DNA of 64,000 nt from Chryseobacterium viscerum. GTDB taxonomy: Bacteria; Bacteroidota; Bacteroidia; Flavobacteriales; Weeksellaceae. The translations under genes and the position numbers were made by a program. Of this stretch, positions 26,363-34,804 are shown piece by piece. Position 1 is the stretch's first letter. Every line of letters begins with the position of its first letter. Under the pieces are notes generated by a model. The model had not been told where the DNA came from. It searched no databases and saw only the letters and a list, made by a program, of their open reading frames with translations. The stretch lies in NCBI RefSeq assembly GCF_002899945.2, contig NZ_PPEG02000002.1, positions 310,001 through 374,000 of the forward strand, given 5' to 3'.

Positions 26363-28762
26363 TTATTTATTTATAAGTGAAAAAGTTATTTTCACAGCAA
26401 AACCATTCTGTGGCTCTAAGACTTCAATGTTTCCGTTATTATCATCAATAACAGACTTCACAAGATACATTCCTAACCCAGTTCCAATTTCATTTCCTTT
26501 TCTATCTCTTTTTGACGTTGTAAATGGCAAAAATATATCCTCTTTATTCTCAAATTCTTTATCTAATCCTTTTCCGTTATCAGAAAATATGATTTCAATT
26601 TGATTATTTACGATGCCTAAATCAATTTTGATATTTCTATCATCGACGGATGTACGTTGTTCAAATGAATCAATAGAGTTATTGATTAAGTTAGAAAAAA
26701 TGGTGGTCATATCCATTTCAAAAGCTCTGAATTCATATTGTGATTCTTTAATATTATCATTTATCACAAAACTGACATCTTTTCTTTTGAATATTCTTTT
26801 CCAAGATTCCTGTAGTTGGGCAAAGAAAGCACTGAAATATAATTTAGTTCGAGTTCGTTTGTCCTTCTTTATGGCCGTAAGAGTGTAATCAACCCAATGC
26901 TTAATTTTATCCTTATCATCTTTTAGTAACTCAAAGATATCGACTACATCATTATACTCAACTGTTTTATGTTTGTCTTCCGGGATTAGTGCCAAAGCAT
27001 ATTTTTCTAACGTTTCAATTTCAGAAGCATTGTTGCTTACTTCTTTTAATTCGTGTGAAAAAGATGAAACAATTAAACCTAGACTTGCCAAAGATCTTAC
27101 TTGAACGATTTCTTGATTTTCTTCATCTTTTTTATCTTCAATAATGGTTCTAACGGATTCTTTAAAAAACGCTTCTACACGTTCTTGCTCTGTATTTTCG
27201 TCTGGTGCTGGATTATTTTTTTGTTCTTCTATTATTCTTCTTGCAATTACTTCTGCCTGCCTTTGAATTTCTTCTTCTTGCTCTTTTTTCTTTTTTTGCT
27301 GGTTAAAAAGATAAATTGGGTTGAGAAGTCTTGAGCGATCAACTTCAAATTCATGTATGATGCCTATTATAATATTCTTAAATGTTTGAAATACTTCATT
27401 TTCTTGCAAACCTCCACGGTCCGATTTGTCTTCTAATAAGGGGTTTGCTTTTCTCGAAATAGTAATAATACCTGCTACATTTTCATTGTTAACCCGCCAG
27501 TCGCCAATTCTTTGACCTGCTCCTGCTGGACTTTTCGCCGCTCTAAATCCTAAACCTAACCAATCATTTTTAGGATCTCCATACGGACGAACACGAAAGG
27601 AATCTCTGTAAATTTTAATACCTCCAAATCTTTCTAATGTTGCTCTTCTTTCTTTAGAAATAATATTTTTATAGGGATAACCCTCTTTTTTGGAATTTGT
27701 AAGCTTTATGAAATTGAATGAAAATTGAAAGTCTCCAATACCTTTTAAAAATTCTTTTCTTGCTTCATTCAAATCCCAATTGAGCATCTTCCCAACACTT
27801 TTAGAATAAGTAAATATTCGCTCGTTAATGGTACTTATATCAAACGGAGAAGATAAGCTTTCAAACAGATGTTTATATTTTTTATTGAGCTGAGTAAGAT
27901 CTAATTCGTTACGCTCCATAATAAAGTCAATTATCAACGATTCAGAATTATACTTTGCTATTATCTTATAATCAAAATCATTATAAAAGGCTGTATTAAC
28001 AATTCCATATTTTAGAGGAACTTGGAAATGTTTGAAATAAACTTGAAATGGTATGTTTAACTCCTTTGGTGGTATAAGTGATTCAAGACTTTGAAAAACA
28101 ACATCAATATCATCAGAATGCCATTCATCCTTTAAGTTACTAATTTTCAAAATAGTACCGTGTTTAAAATGGTATTGCTGAACATCTGTATAGTCATAAT
28201 CAGGACCTAGTAGATCCTTTATTTTTTCCTCTAAATCTAATTGTTCAACTGTCAAATCTGCTTCTATTTCCGAAATTGTTTTTTCCAAATCGTCGAACTG
28301 ATCCCAATTCATTTTCCAAAACAATCCTTCCCCATTTTCACTTTTTTTAGACAATGTCCACATTTCAGTCTGTATACCAAGCCTATCTAAAGCAAAACGT
28401 CCAATACCTTTGGCCCCGGTTTTTACTCTTTGATTATCAGATAAATGGAACTGCTCTTTATTACCTGTTCCTATCTGCATCCAATAGTCTTCAACAATTG
28501 TTTTCTCCATTCCTTCTCCATTGTCGATAATATATATTACGCTATTTTCTTTGTCAGGAACGGTATAAGAATCTCCATTTTCATCCTCTTTTTCTATAAG
28601 CGGTATATCAAAAATGACTACACAATATTCTGCATCCGCATCATAGGAATTTTTTACTAATTCCGTAATAGCACCTTCGGGGTTAGAGAAATTTTCTCTA
28701 CCTAAAAGTTTACCTGCTCTTGCAGAAACTTTAAATGGTATTTTTATTGTGGTATTAGTCAT
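26363..28762 (-). CDS. Fusion of MORC/Hsp90-like ATPase and histidine kinase
   Basis: 799 aa, cytosolic, no membrane segment. The N-terminal GHKL ATPase has N-box ELVKNSYDAD (34-43), G1 DNGEGM (80-85) and G2 TGAKGIGR (115-122), as in MutL/MORC/Hsp90-like proteins. A middle region (about 150-480) of MORC/transducer type follows. A charged coiled coil (about 485-550) leads to a kinase core: an H-box with H570 in SSFSHELKE, then a second GHKL domain with N-box NLINNSIDSF (691-700), G1 DNGKGL (728-733), F-box FLPFTTSKRD and G2 GTGLGMYLVKS (760-770). Two intact ATP-binding domains in one chain is unusual. It overlaps the XRE gene by 8 bp. Confidence 0.88.
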   Translation of the reverse strand: MTNTTIKIPFKVSARAGKLLGRENFSNPEGAITELVKNSYDADAEYCVVIFDIPLIEKEDENGDSYTVPDKENSVIYIIDNGEGMEKTIVEDYWMQIGTGNKEQFHLSDNQRVKTGAKGIGRFALDRLGIQTEMWTLSKKSENGEGLFWKMNWDQFDDLEKTISEIEADLTVEQLDLEEKIKDLLGPDYDYTDVQQYHFKHGTILKISNLKDEWHSDDIDVVFQSLESLIPPKELNIPFQVYFKHFQVPLKYGIVNTAFYNDFDYKIIAKYNSESLIIDFIMERNELDLTQLNKKYKHLFESLSSPFDISTINERIFTYSKSVGKMLNWDLNEARKEFLKGIGDFQFSFNFIKLTNSKKEGYPYKNIISKERRATLERFGGIKIYRDSFRVRPYGDPKNDWLGLGFRAAKSPAGAGQRIGDWRVNNENVAGIITISRKANPLLEDKSDRGGLQENEVFQTFKNIIIGIIHEFEVDRSRLLNPIYLFNQQKKKKEQEEEIQRQAEVIARRIIEEQKNNPAPDENTEQERVEAFFKESVRTIIEDKKDEENQEIVQVRSLASLGLIVSSFSHELKEVSNNASEIETLEKYALALIPEDKHKTVEYNDVVDIFELLKDDKDKIKHWVDYTLTAIKKDKRTRTKLYFSAFFAQLQESWKRIFKRKDVSFVINDNIKESQYEFRAFEMDMTTIFSNLINNSIDSFEQRTSVDDRNIKIDLGIVNNQIEIIFSDNGKGLDKEFENKEDIFLPFTTSKRDRKGNEIGTGLGMYLVKSVIDDNNGNIEVLEPQNGFAVKITFSLINK

Positions 28763-28955
28763 TGAATAGGGATGTTAATCTTATATTTAGCTTTTCTGCA
28801 ATTTGAACAAAAGTCTTAATAGGAGGCTGTACTTCATTTGTACACCATCTTGATATAGTTGCTTCATTTTTGCCTAATTGTTCCGCAAGCCATTTGCTAC
28901 TCAAATTTTTCTCGGCAAGTACTACTTTCAATCTATTAATTGCTTTTTTGCTCAT
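28755..28955 (-). CDS. XRE-family small regulator
   Basis: 66 aa, essentially one helix-turn-helix domain (LAEQLGKNEATISRWCTNEVQPPIKT is its core; key words WLAEQLG and TISRWC). Size and position as first gene of the nuclease/methylase operon resemble controller (C) proteins of type II restriction-modification systems, which delay nuclease expression after entry into a new host. Its end overlaps the kinase-ATPase gene by 8 bp. Confidence 0.82.
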   Translation of the reverse strand: MSKKAINRLKVVLAEKNLSSKWLAEQLGKNEATISRWCTNEVQPPIKTFVQIAEKLNIRLTSLFND

Positions 28956-29035
28956 ATAATTTGCATATTTTGTAAAGATATTGATTTTTTTAGTTTTCGT
29001 AACTTAATGTACAGCGATTTCTTATAGAGGTGACC

Positions 29036-29060
29036 TATTACACTATTTTATAGTGTAATA
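29036..29060. promoter_or_regulatory. Perfect inverted repeat upstream of xre
   Basis: TATTACACTAT and ATAGTGTAATA around TTT form a perfect 11-bp dyad, 81-105 bp upstream of the xre start on the minus strand. There is no T-run in the minus direction, so it is not a normal terminator for the integrase gene. It could be an operator for the XRE protein. Confidence 0.45.
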
Positions 29061-29170
29061 AAAAATAAATATCCAGACTTCCACAAAAAATCTCATATGC
29101 TAATAGATGAAAAAAATGCAACGAATTACATCAGTTTAAAATCTCTACATACTGGTGTCTCAAATATATT

Positions 29171-30292
29171 TTATTTAATTTTATTGTTTAAATCCAATTT
29201 AATTTTTTCTGAAGCCTCTTTTGTCAATTCATCTACAATCCTCACATAGACTTCCGTAGTTTTAACATCCTTATGTCCTAATAATTTTGAGACCGTATAG
29301 ATATCCGTACCAGATGTCAGCTGTAATGTGGCGAATGTATGGCGAAAACCATGGAATGTAAAATGTTTCTTTATTCCAGCATTTTTAAGCCATTGGGGAA
29401 GATATTTGATCACAAGCTTGTATTCTAAGCCTTCGAAAATTTTTATGTCATCTTCTCCACGTGGTCCCAGCAGCGAAAGGGTGTCATCTGAAACCGGATA
29501 GTATTCTGCCTTGCCTGTCTTATTCTGCTTATATAATATGTAATAATTTCCTGTAGTACCCTGAATATTACTCCACATTAGATTTTCAATATCACAATAA
29601 CGAAGTCCTGTTAATGCAGAAAACAGACCTGCTTTTTTGACTATTGGAGAGTTACATTCAGCGTCAACCATTTTTTGCAATTCATTTTTAAAAAGATAGG
29701 GCCGGTGCGAATCATCGACTTTAATATTATAAATAACGTTTCCCAGATCTGCTGAAATGAATTTATTTCTGTAGGCTTTTTTTAAAGTGGATTTGAACCT
29801 TGAGAAATAAGTTGCTGCAGTATTCTTTTGAATTTTTCTTTTTGAGCGTCCAATGGAAGGTGAAGATAAAAGGTAATTTTTATATCCTTCACAGATTGTT
29901 TCATTAAGATTTTTAAACAAAAATACCCCGCCTACGAATTTTTTAAAATAAGCAACAGCCATACTCCAGTGTATTGAGCCAGGTTTTTGGTCAGCTTCTG
30001 CCTGGAAAAACTCTATAAAATTAGAATTGAATTTTGTTTTATTTATAAAGCCATAGTCGGCATTCTGTAGATCAATTTGCCTTTGGAGACGTACATGCTC
30101 TGCTAAAGAAACTGTTTCTTTATTATGAAGTCTTTCAGCCTCAGATTTTGGCCTGTTGTAAACGAATAATTTAAGATAGAATTTTCTAAGTAGCTTGCCC
30201 GTTGTTTCACTTTGGACAGGGGGATGAACGTCTAAAAATAAGCTTTGTCTTTCTTTGCTTATGGGTTTAAAGCGTAACTTTACAATTGTCAT
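29171..30292 (-). CDS. Tyrosine recombinase (integrase)
   Basis: 373 aa from the ATG at 30292; a longer reading to 30343 exists but lacks conserved sequence. The N-terminal arm/SAM-like domain is followed by the catalytic domain with R231 (SALTGLRYCDIENL), H314-x-x-R317 (TFHGFRHTFATL), H340 (LLGHKDV) and Y349 (KTTEVYVRI). The full catalytic set indicates an active enzyme. It resembles Bacteroidota genomic-island integrases. It lies at the mnmE end of the island and should recombine the 29-bp repeats. Confidence 0.93.
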   Translation of the reverse strand: MTIVKLRFKPISKERQSLFLDVHPPVQSETTGKLLRKFYLKLFVYNRPKSEAERLHNKETVSLAEHVRLQRQIDLQNADYGFINKTKFNSNFIEFFQAEADQKPGSIHWSMAVAYFKKFVGGVFLFKNLNETICEGYKNYLLSSPSIGRSKRKIQKNTAATYFSRFKSTLKKAYRNKFISADLGNVIYNIKVDDSHRPYLFKNELQKMVDAECNSPIVKKAGLFSALTGLRYCDIENLMWSNIQGTTGNYYILYKQNKTGKAEYYPVSDDTLSLLGPRGEDDIKIFEGLEYKLVIKYLPQWLKNAGIKKHFTFHGFRHTFATLQLTSGTDIYTVSKLLGHKDVKTTEVYVRIVDELTKEASEKIKLDLNNKIK

Positions 30293-30414
30293 GATTTTGG
30301 TATTAAGGATTAGATTATGGTTGGTATTGTCAAATTGACTCATAGCAAAAAGCTATTGAAGCCCTCTAAAATATTATCAAGCCAATTTTTTGTAATAGAT
30401 GTTATTGATTGACT

Positions 30415-30765
30415 TTAATAAATTAGTGCTAGATCCTGTAATTTGATTCTTGTTTTTCTCACGGAGAGGTTAATGGCTTTTAAACGGCCAGTACTGATTA
30501 AGAAATACACCATTTTTGTACTGCATTTTAATATTGCGGAAGTTTCTCTAACGGTAAGGTATACCTGAGGGCCCATAGATTGGTATTTTAGTTCTTCAAC
30601 ATTGCGAACTGCATATCTGGCATAATCTATTTTTGTATTTCTTTGTTCGAGTTTATAAGCTTTTTTATTGCAGCTATGACTGCAATATCTGGTAACGGTT
30701 GTTTTGGCTATAAATTTTGTACCACAATATTGGCAGACTTTTTCAATTCTGATAGTTGAGGTCAT
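30415..30765 (-). CDS. Zinc-finger plus excisionase-type HTH protein
   Basis: 116 aa. The N-terminal four-cysteine finger (CQYCG ... CSHSC) is followed by a MerR/excisionase-like helix-turn-helix (VYLTVRETSAILKCSTKMVYFLISTGRLKAI; core LTVRETSAILKCS). Proteins of this shape sit beside integrases in Bacteroidota mobile elements and direct excision or regulate the integrase. It is 123 bp upstream of the integrase gene on the same strand. Confidence 0.75.
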   Translation of the reverse strand: MTSTIRIEKVCQYCGTKFIAKTTVTRYCSHSCNKKAYKLEQRNTKIDYARYAVRNVEELKYQSMGPQVYLTVRETSAILKCSTKMVYFLISTGRLKAINLSVRKTRIKLQDLALIY

Positions 30766-30816
30766 GATCAGATTTCTTTAAATCAAGAAGAATGCTTTTT
30801 TAGACCAGAGGCTTCA

Positions 30817-30841
30817 ATAATGACATTTGGGGTATCATTAT
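30817..30841. repeat. Inverted repeat upstream of the excisionase-like gene
   Basis: ATAATGA (30817-30823) and TCATTAT (30835-30841), about 52 bp before the ATG at 30765. Possible operator or excisionase site; weak. Confidence 0.3.
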
Positions 30842-31272
30842 ACTCCTTTTATTCAGGATCAATACAATCTAAACTAATGCAAAATCTATCCCAAAGAATA
30901 GATTAATTTGAGAAAAATAATTAAACATTCTTTGCTCATTTCGATTGAAGGATTTTTAAATTAGACAGCAATTTTTACAAATCAATACGTTTGGATTTGA
31001 AAAATTAATGATTTCTCCAAATTAAGAGTATATAGAATACAATAGCCATCTTTAAAGATCATTTAATACTCATTAGAGTATATTAGACCATGAAATTCTA
31101 TAACAATTCCATTTTCTTTTGCTCAAATTTTGTGCTTTAATGTCAAAGGGACAAGAAAAGGGACAAAAGTTTTAACATTAGAAACTTAAAATTTCCATAA
31201 GTTACATTAAATCAGCGTGTTATAAAAATAAAATCTAAATCAGTAACTTGCTGTATATCAATGGTTTGCAAA
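30842..31272. other. Non-coding right end of the island
   Basis: AT-rich, with no credible ORF. It contains the paired AGGGACAA repeats at 31147-31166 and ends at the att repeat. Probably the recombination region bound by integrase and excisionase. Confidence 0.5.
31147..31166. repeat. Candidate integrase arm sites, right end
   Basis: AGGGACAA at 31147-31154 and again at 31159-31166, a 12-bp period, in the same orientation as the copy at the left end (22004). Confidence 0.5.
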
Positions 31273-31301
31273 TTCTATTTCCCGATACAAAACTTAGAAA
31301 A
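31273..31301. repeat. Right attachment repeat within mnmE
   Basis: Reads TTCTATTTCCC-G-ATACAAAACTT-A-GAAAA; includes the mnmE stop codon (31275-31277). 27 of 29 bases match the left copy. Confidence 0.85.
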
Positions 31302-32660
31302 AATATTCCCCAGCACCTCATCATTGGTAACCTCACCGGAAATTTCGCCAAGATGTTCTAAAGCGTTTCTCAATTCATAAGCCAGCAATTCTGTGGAAAT
31401 CTGGAAAGAAATAGCTTCTTTTACTTTATCTACAGCCTGTAAAGACTTTTGTAAAGCCTCGTAGTGACGTTGATTGGTTATGACCACATTGTTTTCGGAA
31501 GCTTTTAATTGCTCAACATAAGACGATAATTCATTTTTCAGATCCTGGATATTTTGATTTTCAACCGCTGAGATTTTAATAAAATCAAATTCGTTAGAGA
31601 TCGCATTTCTGAAGATCGTTTCTACCGTTTCGTATTTTGTAGGAGTAACCTCATCAATTTTTGTAGCACAAATAATCAGTTTCAGATCTTCTCTCAACAG
31701 AGATTGGATCATTTCAATATCCTCTGAAAAATCTTCAGTAGCAGCATCAGCCAGATAAACAAGGATATTAGCATTTTCTACCTTTTCTTTGGCTTTTTTT
31801 ACGCCGATAGCTTCTATTTCATCTACTGTGTCACGTAATCCTGCTGTATCAATCAAACGGAAAGCATGCCCTTTGATATGAAGAATTTCTTCAATGGTAT
31901 CCCGGGTAGTTCCGGCAATATTACTTACAATAGCTCTTTCTTCCTTTAAAAGGGAATTCAGTAGAGTAGACTTTCCGGCATTTGGTTTTCCGATGATGGC
32001 GACTGCTGTTCCGTTTTTAATGGCATTTCCGTATTGGAAACTTTCAATAAGAGAATTTAATTTTAATTCAATTTTATCCAGTAGTCCGCTCAGAGCACTT
32101 CTGTCCGCGAATTCTACATCTTCTTCGGCAAAATCCAGCTCCAGTTCAATCAGGGAGACAAAATTCAGAAGATCAGTTCTTAATATAGAGATTTCATTAG
32201 TGATTCCCCCTTTCAATTGGTTGATGGCAACTTTTCTGGAAGCCTCATTCTCCGAAGCAATCACATCAGCAATAGCTTCTGCCTGAGAAAGGTCAATTCT
32301 TCCGTTGATAAAAGCACGAAGTGTAAATTCTCCTGCTTTGGCCATTCTTGCTCCATTTTTGGTCAGGGTTTCAAGAATACGTTTTCCAATATGCGGAGAT
32401 CCGTGGAAAGCAATTTCCACAGAATTTTCAGTGGTGAAACTTTTCGGAGCCAGGAAGATTGAAAGCATTACTTCATCAATAGCTTCCTCCTCATCCATAA
32501 AATAACCGTAATGAATGGTATGGGACTTCTGTTTTTCCAGTTTTTTGGCCGGAAAACTTTTCTGAACTACAAACAAAGCTTCATTTCCTGAAACCCGGAT
32601 GATGCCTAAAGCACCTATTCCATTGGCGGTAGCCAGCGCACATATCGTATCGTTATTCAT
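31275..32660 (-). CDS. mnmE: tRNA-modifying GTPase MnmE
   Basis: 461 aa. With MnmG it forms the 5-carboxymethylaminomethyl modification of uridine 34 in certain tRNAs. The N-terminal folate-binding domain (ICALATANGIGALGIIRVSG) is followed by a helical region with the inserted G domain: P-loop GKPNAGKST, G3 DTAGLRDT, G4 CATKID. The C-terminus CIGK is the conserved catalytic tail. It remains intact although an island is integrated at its 3' end; the island-proximal repeat restores the last codons. Confidence 0.97.
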   Translation of the reverse strand: MNNDTICALATANGIGALGIIRVSGNEALFVVQKSFPAKKLEKQKSHTIHYGYFMDEEEAIDEVMLSIFLAPKSFTTENSVEIAFHGSPHIGKRILETLTKNGARMAKAGEFTLRAFINGRIDLSQAEAIADVIASENEASRKVAINQLKGGITNEISILRTDLLNFVSLIELELDFAEEDVEFADRSALSGLLDKIELKLNSLIESFQYGNAIKNGTAVAIIGKPNAGKSTLLNSLLKEERAIVSNIAGTTRDTIEEILHIKGHAFRLIDTAGLRDTVDEIEAIGVKKAKEKVENANILVYLADAATEDFSEDIEMIQSLLREDLKLIICATKIDEVTPTKYETVETIFRNAISNEFDFIKISAVENQNIQDLKNELSSYVEQLKASENNVVITNQRHYEALQKSLQAVDKVKEAISFQISTELLAYELRNALEHLGEISGEVTNDEVLGNIFSKFCIGK

Positions 32661-33116
32661 GATGCAAATTTACGTTTTTTAATATAAATTTTCGCCGGAA
32701 TCTGTTATTCAGATTATCTATTGTTTTATTCAGAAGGAAAATAAGGAAGGAGATAGTATGAGTAAAACTGATCGTCATTTTGATCATTCTGTGGTATAAA
32801 TGAGGAGGCTGTATTTAAAAACACAGATTTTATTTATTAAACTATAATCTATTGATGTAAGAAAATACTATTTAAATTTTAAATAGTATAAAATAGTCTC
32901 TTCATTATAAGTGATTTATTAAAGGGTTAATATTTTGTAATACACTTCTTTGTATATGTTTCATCGCATTTGGAATACACATCCTAATAAAGTATTCTAT
33001 GATTATCTAAAAATTAAACAAACGTTTGGTATGTTAATTGTTTAATAGTCCGTCGATGCTGATGAAAATTTAAATATTTTTCATTAAAATAATAATAATA
33101 TGTTAAAATATTATAA
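32661..33116. other. Divergent intergenic region, mnmE / secreted protein
   Basis: AT-rich spacer of 456 bp holding the promoters of two divergent genes. TAAAATAGTATAAAATAG-like AT runs near 32880-32893 form no clear box. No gene seen. Confidence 0.35.
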
Positions 33117-34175
33117 ATGTACATGAATAACTTGATTTTTTTTAATATTAATAAAAAAGTGATTTTTTTATTAATGCTTGCTTTCAATGCTGTAGCCTAT
33201 GCTCAGTGTATTCCTTACACAGGGCAGGCGATGACAAATGGAAATACCTATTGTCTTAATGGTAGCCTCAGTGTAAGTACGAATATCAGTATCCCAAATG
33301 GGGCAACACTTATTATTCAGTCCGGACAGCTGCAGTCTAATAGTATCCAGGTAGATGGGATTTTGGAAATTGGGAGTGGAGCAAGTGTTCAGTCTACTGG
33401 GACCGTGAAGGTGGGGACTTTCGGATCTCAGAAAAATTCGAAAATTAAATTAGGAACCAAATCTTTTTTATCTCTTATAGGATCGGTTATTCAGGAAGAT
33501 CCAACCTTTGGAGGTTTTTATCCTGGAACAACTTCTATCATTGAATTGGGAACCAATAGTGTTGTGGAAATATGCGGAACATTTACCCAACAGTCTACTA
33601 CCTATCCATCAGTTGAATATATTGGAATTCCTACCGGAAAAGCTTACTATATTACAAAAGCAGACGTAAGTGGAGGTGGAGGGGCTTCTATCATTAGTGA
33701 TGACAGTCAGATTGTTGTCATTGCCATGGGATCTGTAACAGGATTGGGAATGGGGAACTCCAGTTTCTGTGGACCTAATGCAACAAAAGCAATGTGCCCC
33801 AATATTTGGCCTGAAGGCCTGTCAGAAGATAAAGTAAGTTGTGGGAATGCTCCGGTTATTATTGATGATATTGACGGATTTTGTACCAAGCCGGGAGCTG
33901 CCGGAACCCCTCATGGGTATACCAAATTCGGGATTACCGTACAGCAAAAGAATACGGCATGGCCTGAAAATATACCTAATGGATTCTTAGCAATGGAATC
34001 GAAAAATAAAGGTTTTGTCATGACCAGAGTACAGCATGTAAGCCAGACTCCACAGCCTGATGATGCCATCGCCAATCCGAAAGAAGGAATGCTTTTATAT
34101 GATATCCAGGATAAATGTGTGAAGCTTTATAACGGCACCGAATGGAAATGTCTACAAAGAAGCTGTAATGATTAA
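33117..34175 (+). CDS. Secreted protein of unknown function
   Basis: 352 aa with a signal peptide ending near AVAYAQC. The central part is a repetitive, Gly/Ser/Thr-rich segment (SGQLQSNSIQVDGILEIGSG) that looks like a right-handed parallel beta-helix. The C-terminus (NPKEGMLLYDIQDKCVKLYNGTEWKC) carries a module that also ends the next gene. No type IX sorting tail is visible. Eleven or more cysteines suggest disulphides. It is 17 bp before the following gene, so an operon is likely. Confidence 0.65.
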   Translation: MYMNNLIFFNINKKVIFLLMLAFNAVAYAQCIPYTGQAMTNGNTYCLNGSLSVSTNISIPNGATLIIQSGQLQSNSIQVDGILEIGSGASVQSTGTVKVGTFGSQKNSKIKLGTKSFLSLIGSVIQEDPTFGGFYPGTTSIIELGTNSVVEICGTFTQQSTTYPSVEYIGIPTGKAYYITKADVSGGGGASIISDDSQIVVIAMGSVTGLGMGNSSFCGPNATKAMCPNIWPEGLSEDKVSCGNAPVIIDDIDGFCTKPGAAGTPHGYTKFGITVQQKNTAWPENIPNGFLAMESKNKGFVMTRVQHVSQTPQPDDAIANPKEGMLLYDIQDKCVKLYNGTEWKCLQRSCND

Positions 34176-34192
34176 TCTGAAGGATAAAGAAT

Positions 34193-34708
34193 ATGAAAAA
34201 TATAAGAAATATAAGTATAGCAGCTGCCCTGATTGCTTTTAACTCAGTTTTTGCTCAGATAGCTATTGGTAAACAGACGATAGATGGAAACAGTACCGTA
34301 TTGGACTTTGATAATGTGGCAGGAAATACAAAAGGTCTGATTCTTCCCGCAACATCCGGACTTCCTACAGGGACTTTGGTAAATGGAACACTGATCTTTG
34401 ATGTTACAGATAATAAAGTAAAAGTCTACGAAAATGACACATGGAAATCTTGGTCCGATGCAGGTAATTCAAGTGCAGTTATCGTTAATAATTCTGCGGA
34501 ATCAGGTAAAGGAGTTATTATGGGTGAGGCGGTAAGTTCTGCTGATGGGGTATTGGTCCTCGAATCTCAGGATAAAGCAATGATTCTTCCAAAAGTAGCA
34601 ACACCGCATCTTAATGTAAAAAATCCCTATCCGGGTATGATTTGTTATGATACAACCAGCAAGACTCTGGCAATATTTGACGGATCAGTCTGGAACTACT
34701 GGAAATAA
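34193..34708 (+). CDS. Secreted protein with repeated GxLxYD...YxGxxW module
   Basis: 171 aa with a signal peptide (MKNIRNISIAAALIAFNSVFAQ). It contains the same module twice: LVNGTLIFDVTDNKVKVYENDTWKSW and PGMICYDTTSKTLAIFDGSVWNYW (cores LIFDVTDNKVKVY and MICYDTTSKTLAIF), related to the end of the preceding protein. Such modules end many Bacteroidota surface proteins; function unknown. Ends in front of a strong terminator. Confidence 0.65.
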   Translation: MKNIRNISIAAALIAFNSVFAQIAIGKQTIDGNSTVLDFDNVAGNTKGLILPATSGLPTGTLVNGTLIFDVTDNKVKVYENDTWKSWSDAGNSSAVIVNNSAESGKGVIMGEAVSSADGVLVLESQDKAMILPKVATPHLNVKNPYPGMICYDTTSKTLAIFDGSVWNYWK

Positions 34709-34743
34709 ATACAGTCAGATTAATCCGGCTTAAAATAATAGAG

Positions 34744-34795
34744 AGAGGCTGTCTCAAAAGGTAAATAATTTGACTTTTGAGACAGTCTCTTTTTA
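34744..34795. terminator. Bidirectional terminator
   Basis: AGAGGCTGTCTCAAAAG pairs with CTTTTGAGACAGTCTCT (one G-T pair) around a 13-nt loop; T-run on the plus side. It lies between the secreted-protein gene (plus) and lrp (minus). Confidence 0.88.
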
Positions 34796-34804
34796 TTTCT
34801 TGGC

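Larger units (their letters stand above)
21946..31301. mobile_element. Integrative island inserted at the 3' end of mnmE
   Basis: Both ends carry a 29-bp direct repeat (21946-21974 and 31273-31301) with 27 identities. The right copy is the actual last codons of mnmE; the left copy still encodes SFSKFCIGK-stop, compared with FSKFCIGK-stop at the end of mnmE. Between them, roughly 9.3 kb contains a tyrosine integrase, an excisionase-like gene next to the mnmE end and a six-gene nuclease/methylase/kinase operon. The 3' end of mnmE (thdF/trmE) is a known integration site, used for example by Salmonella genomic island 1; nothing else here resembles that element. No transfer genes are present, so it would need mobilisation in trans. 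Confidence 0.85.

Noticed and set aside
29036..29060. Terminator of the integrase gene
   Set aside because: The dyad is not followed by T residues in the minus-strand direction, and it lies 110 bp beyond the stop codon.
21946..31301. A relative of Salmonella genomic island 1
   Set aside because: Only the attachment site (3' end of mnmE) is shared; there are no transfer, resistance or other SGI1-type genes.
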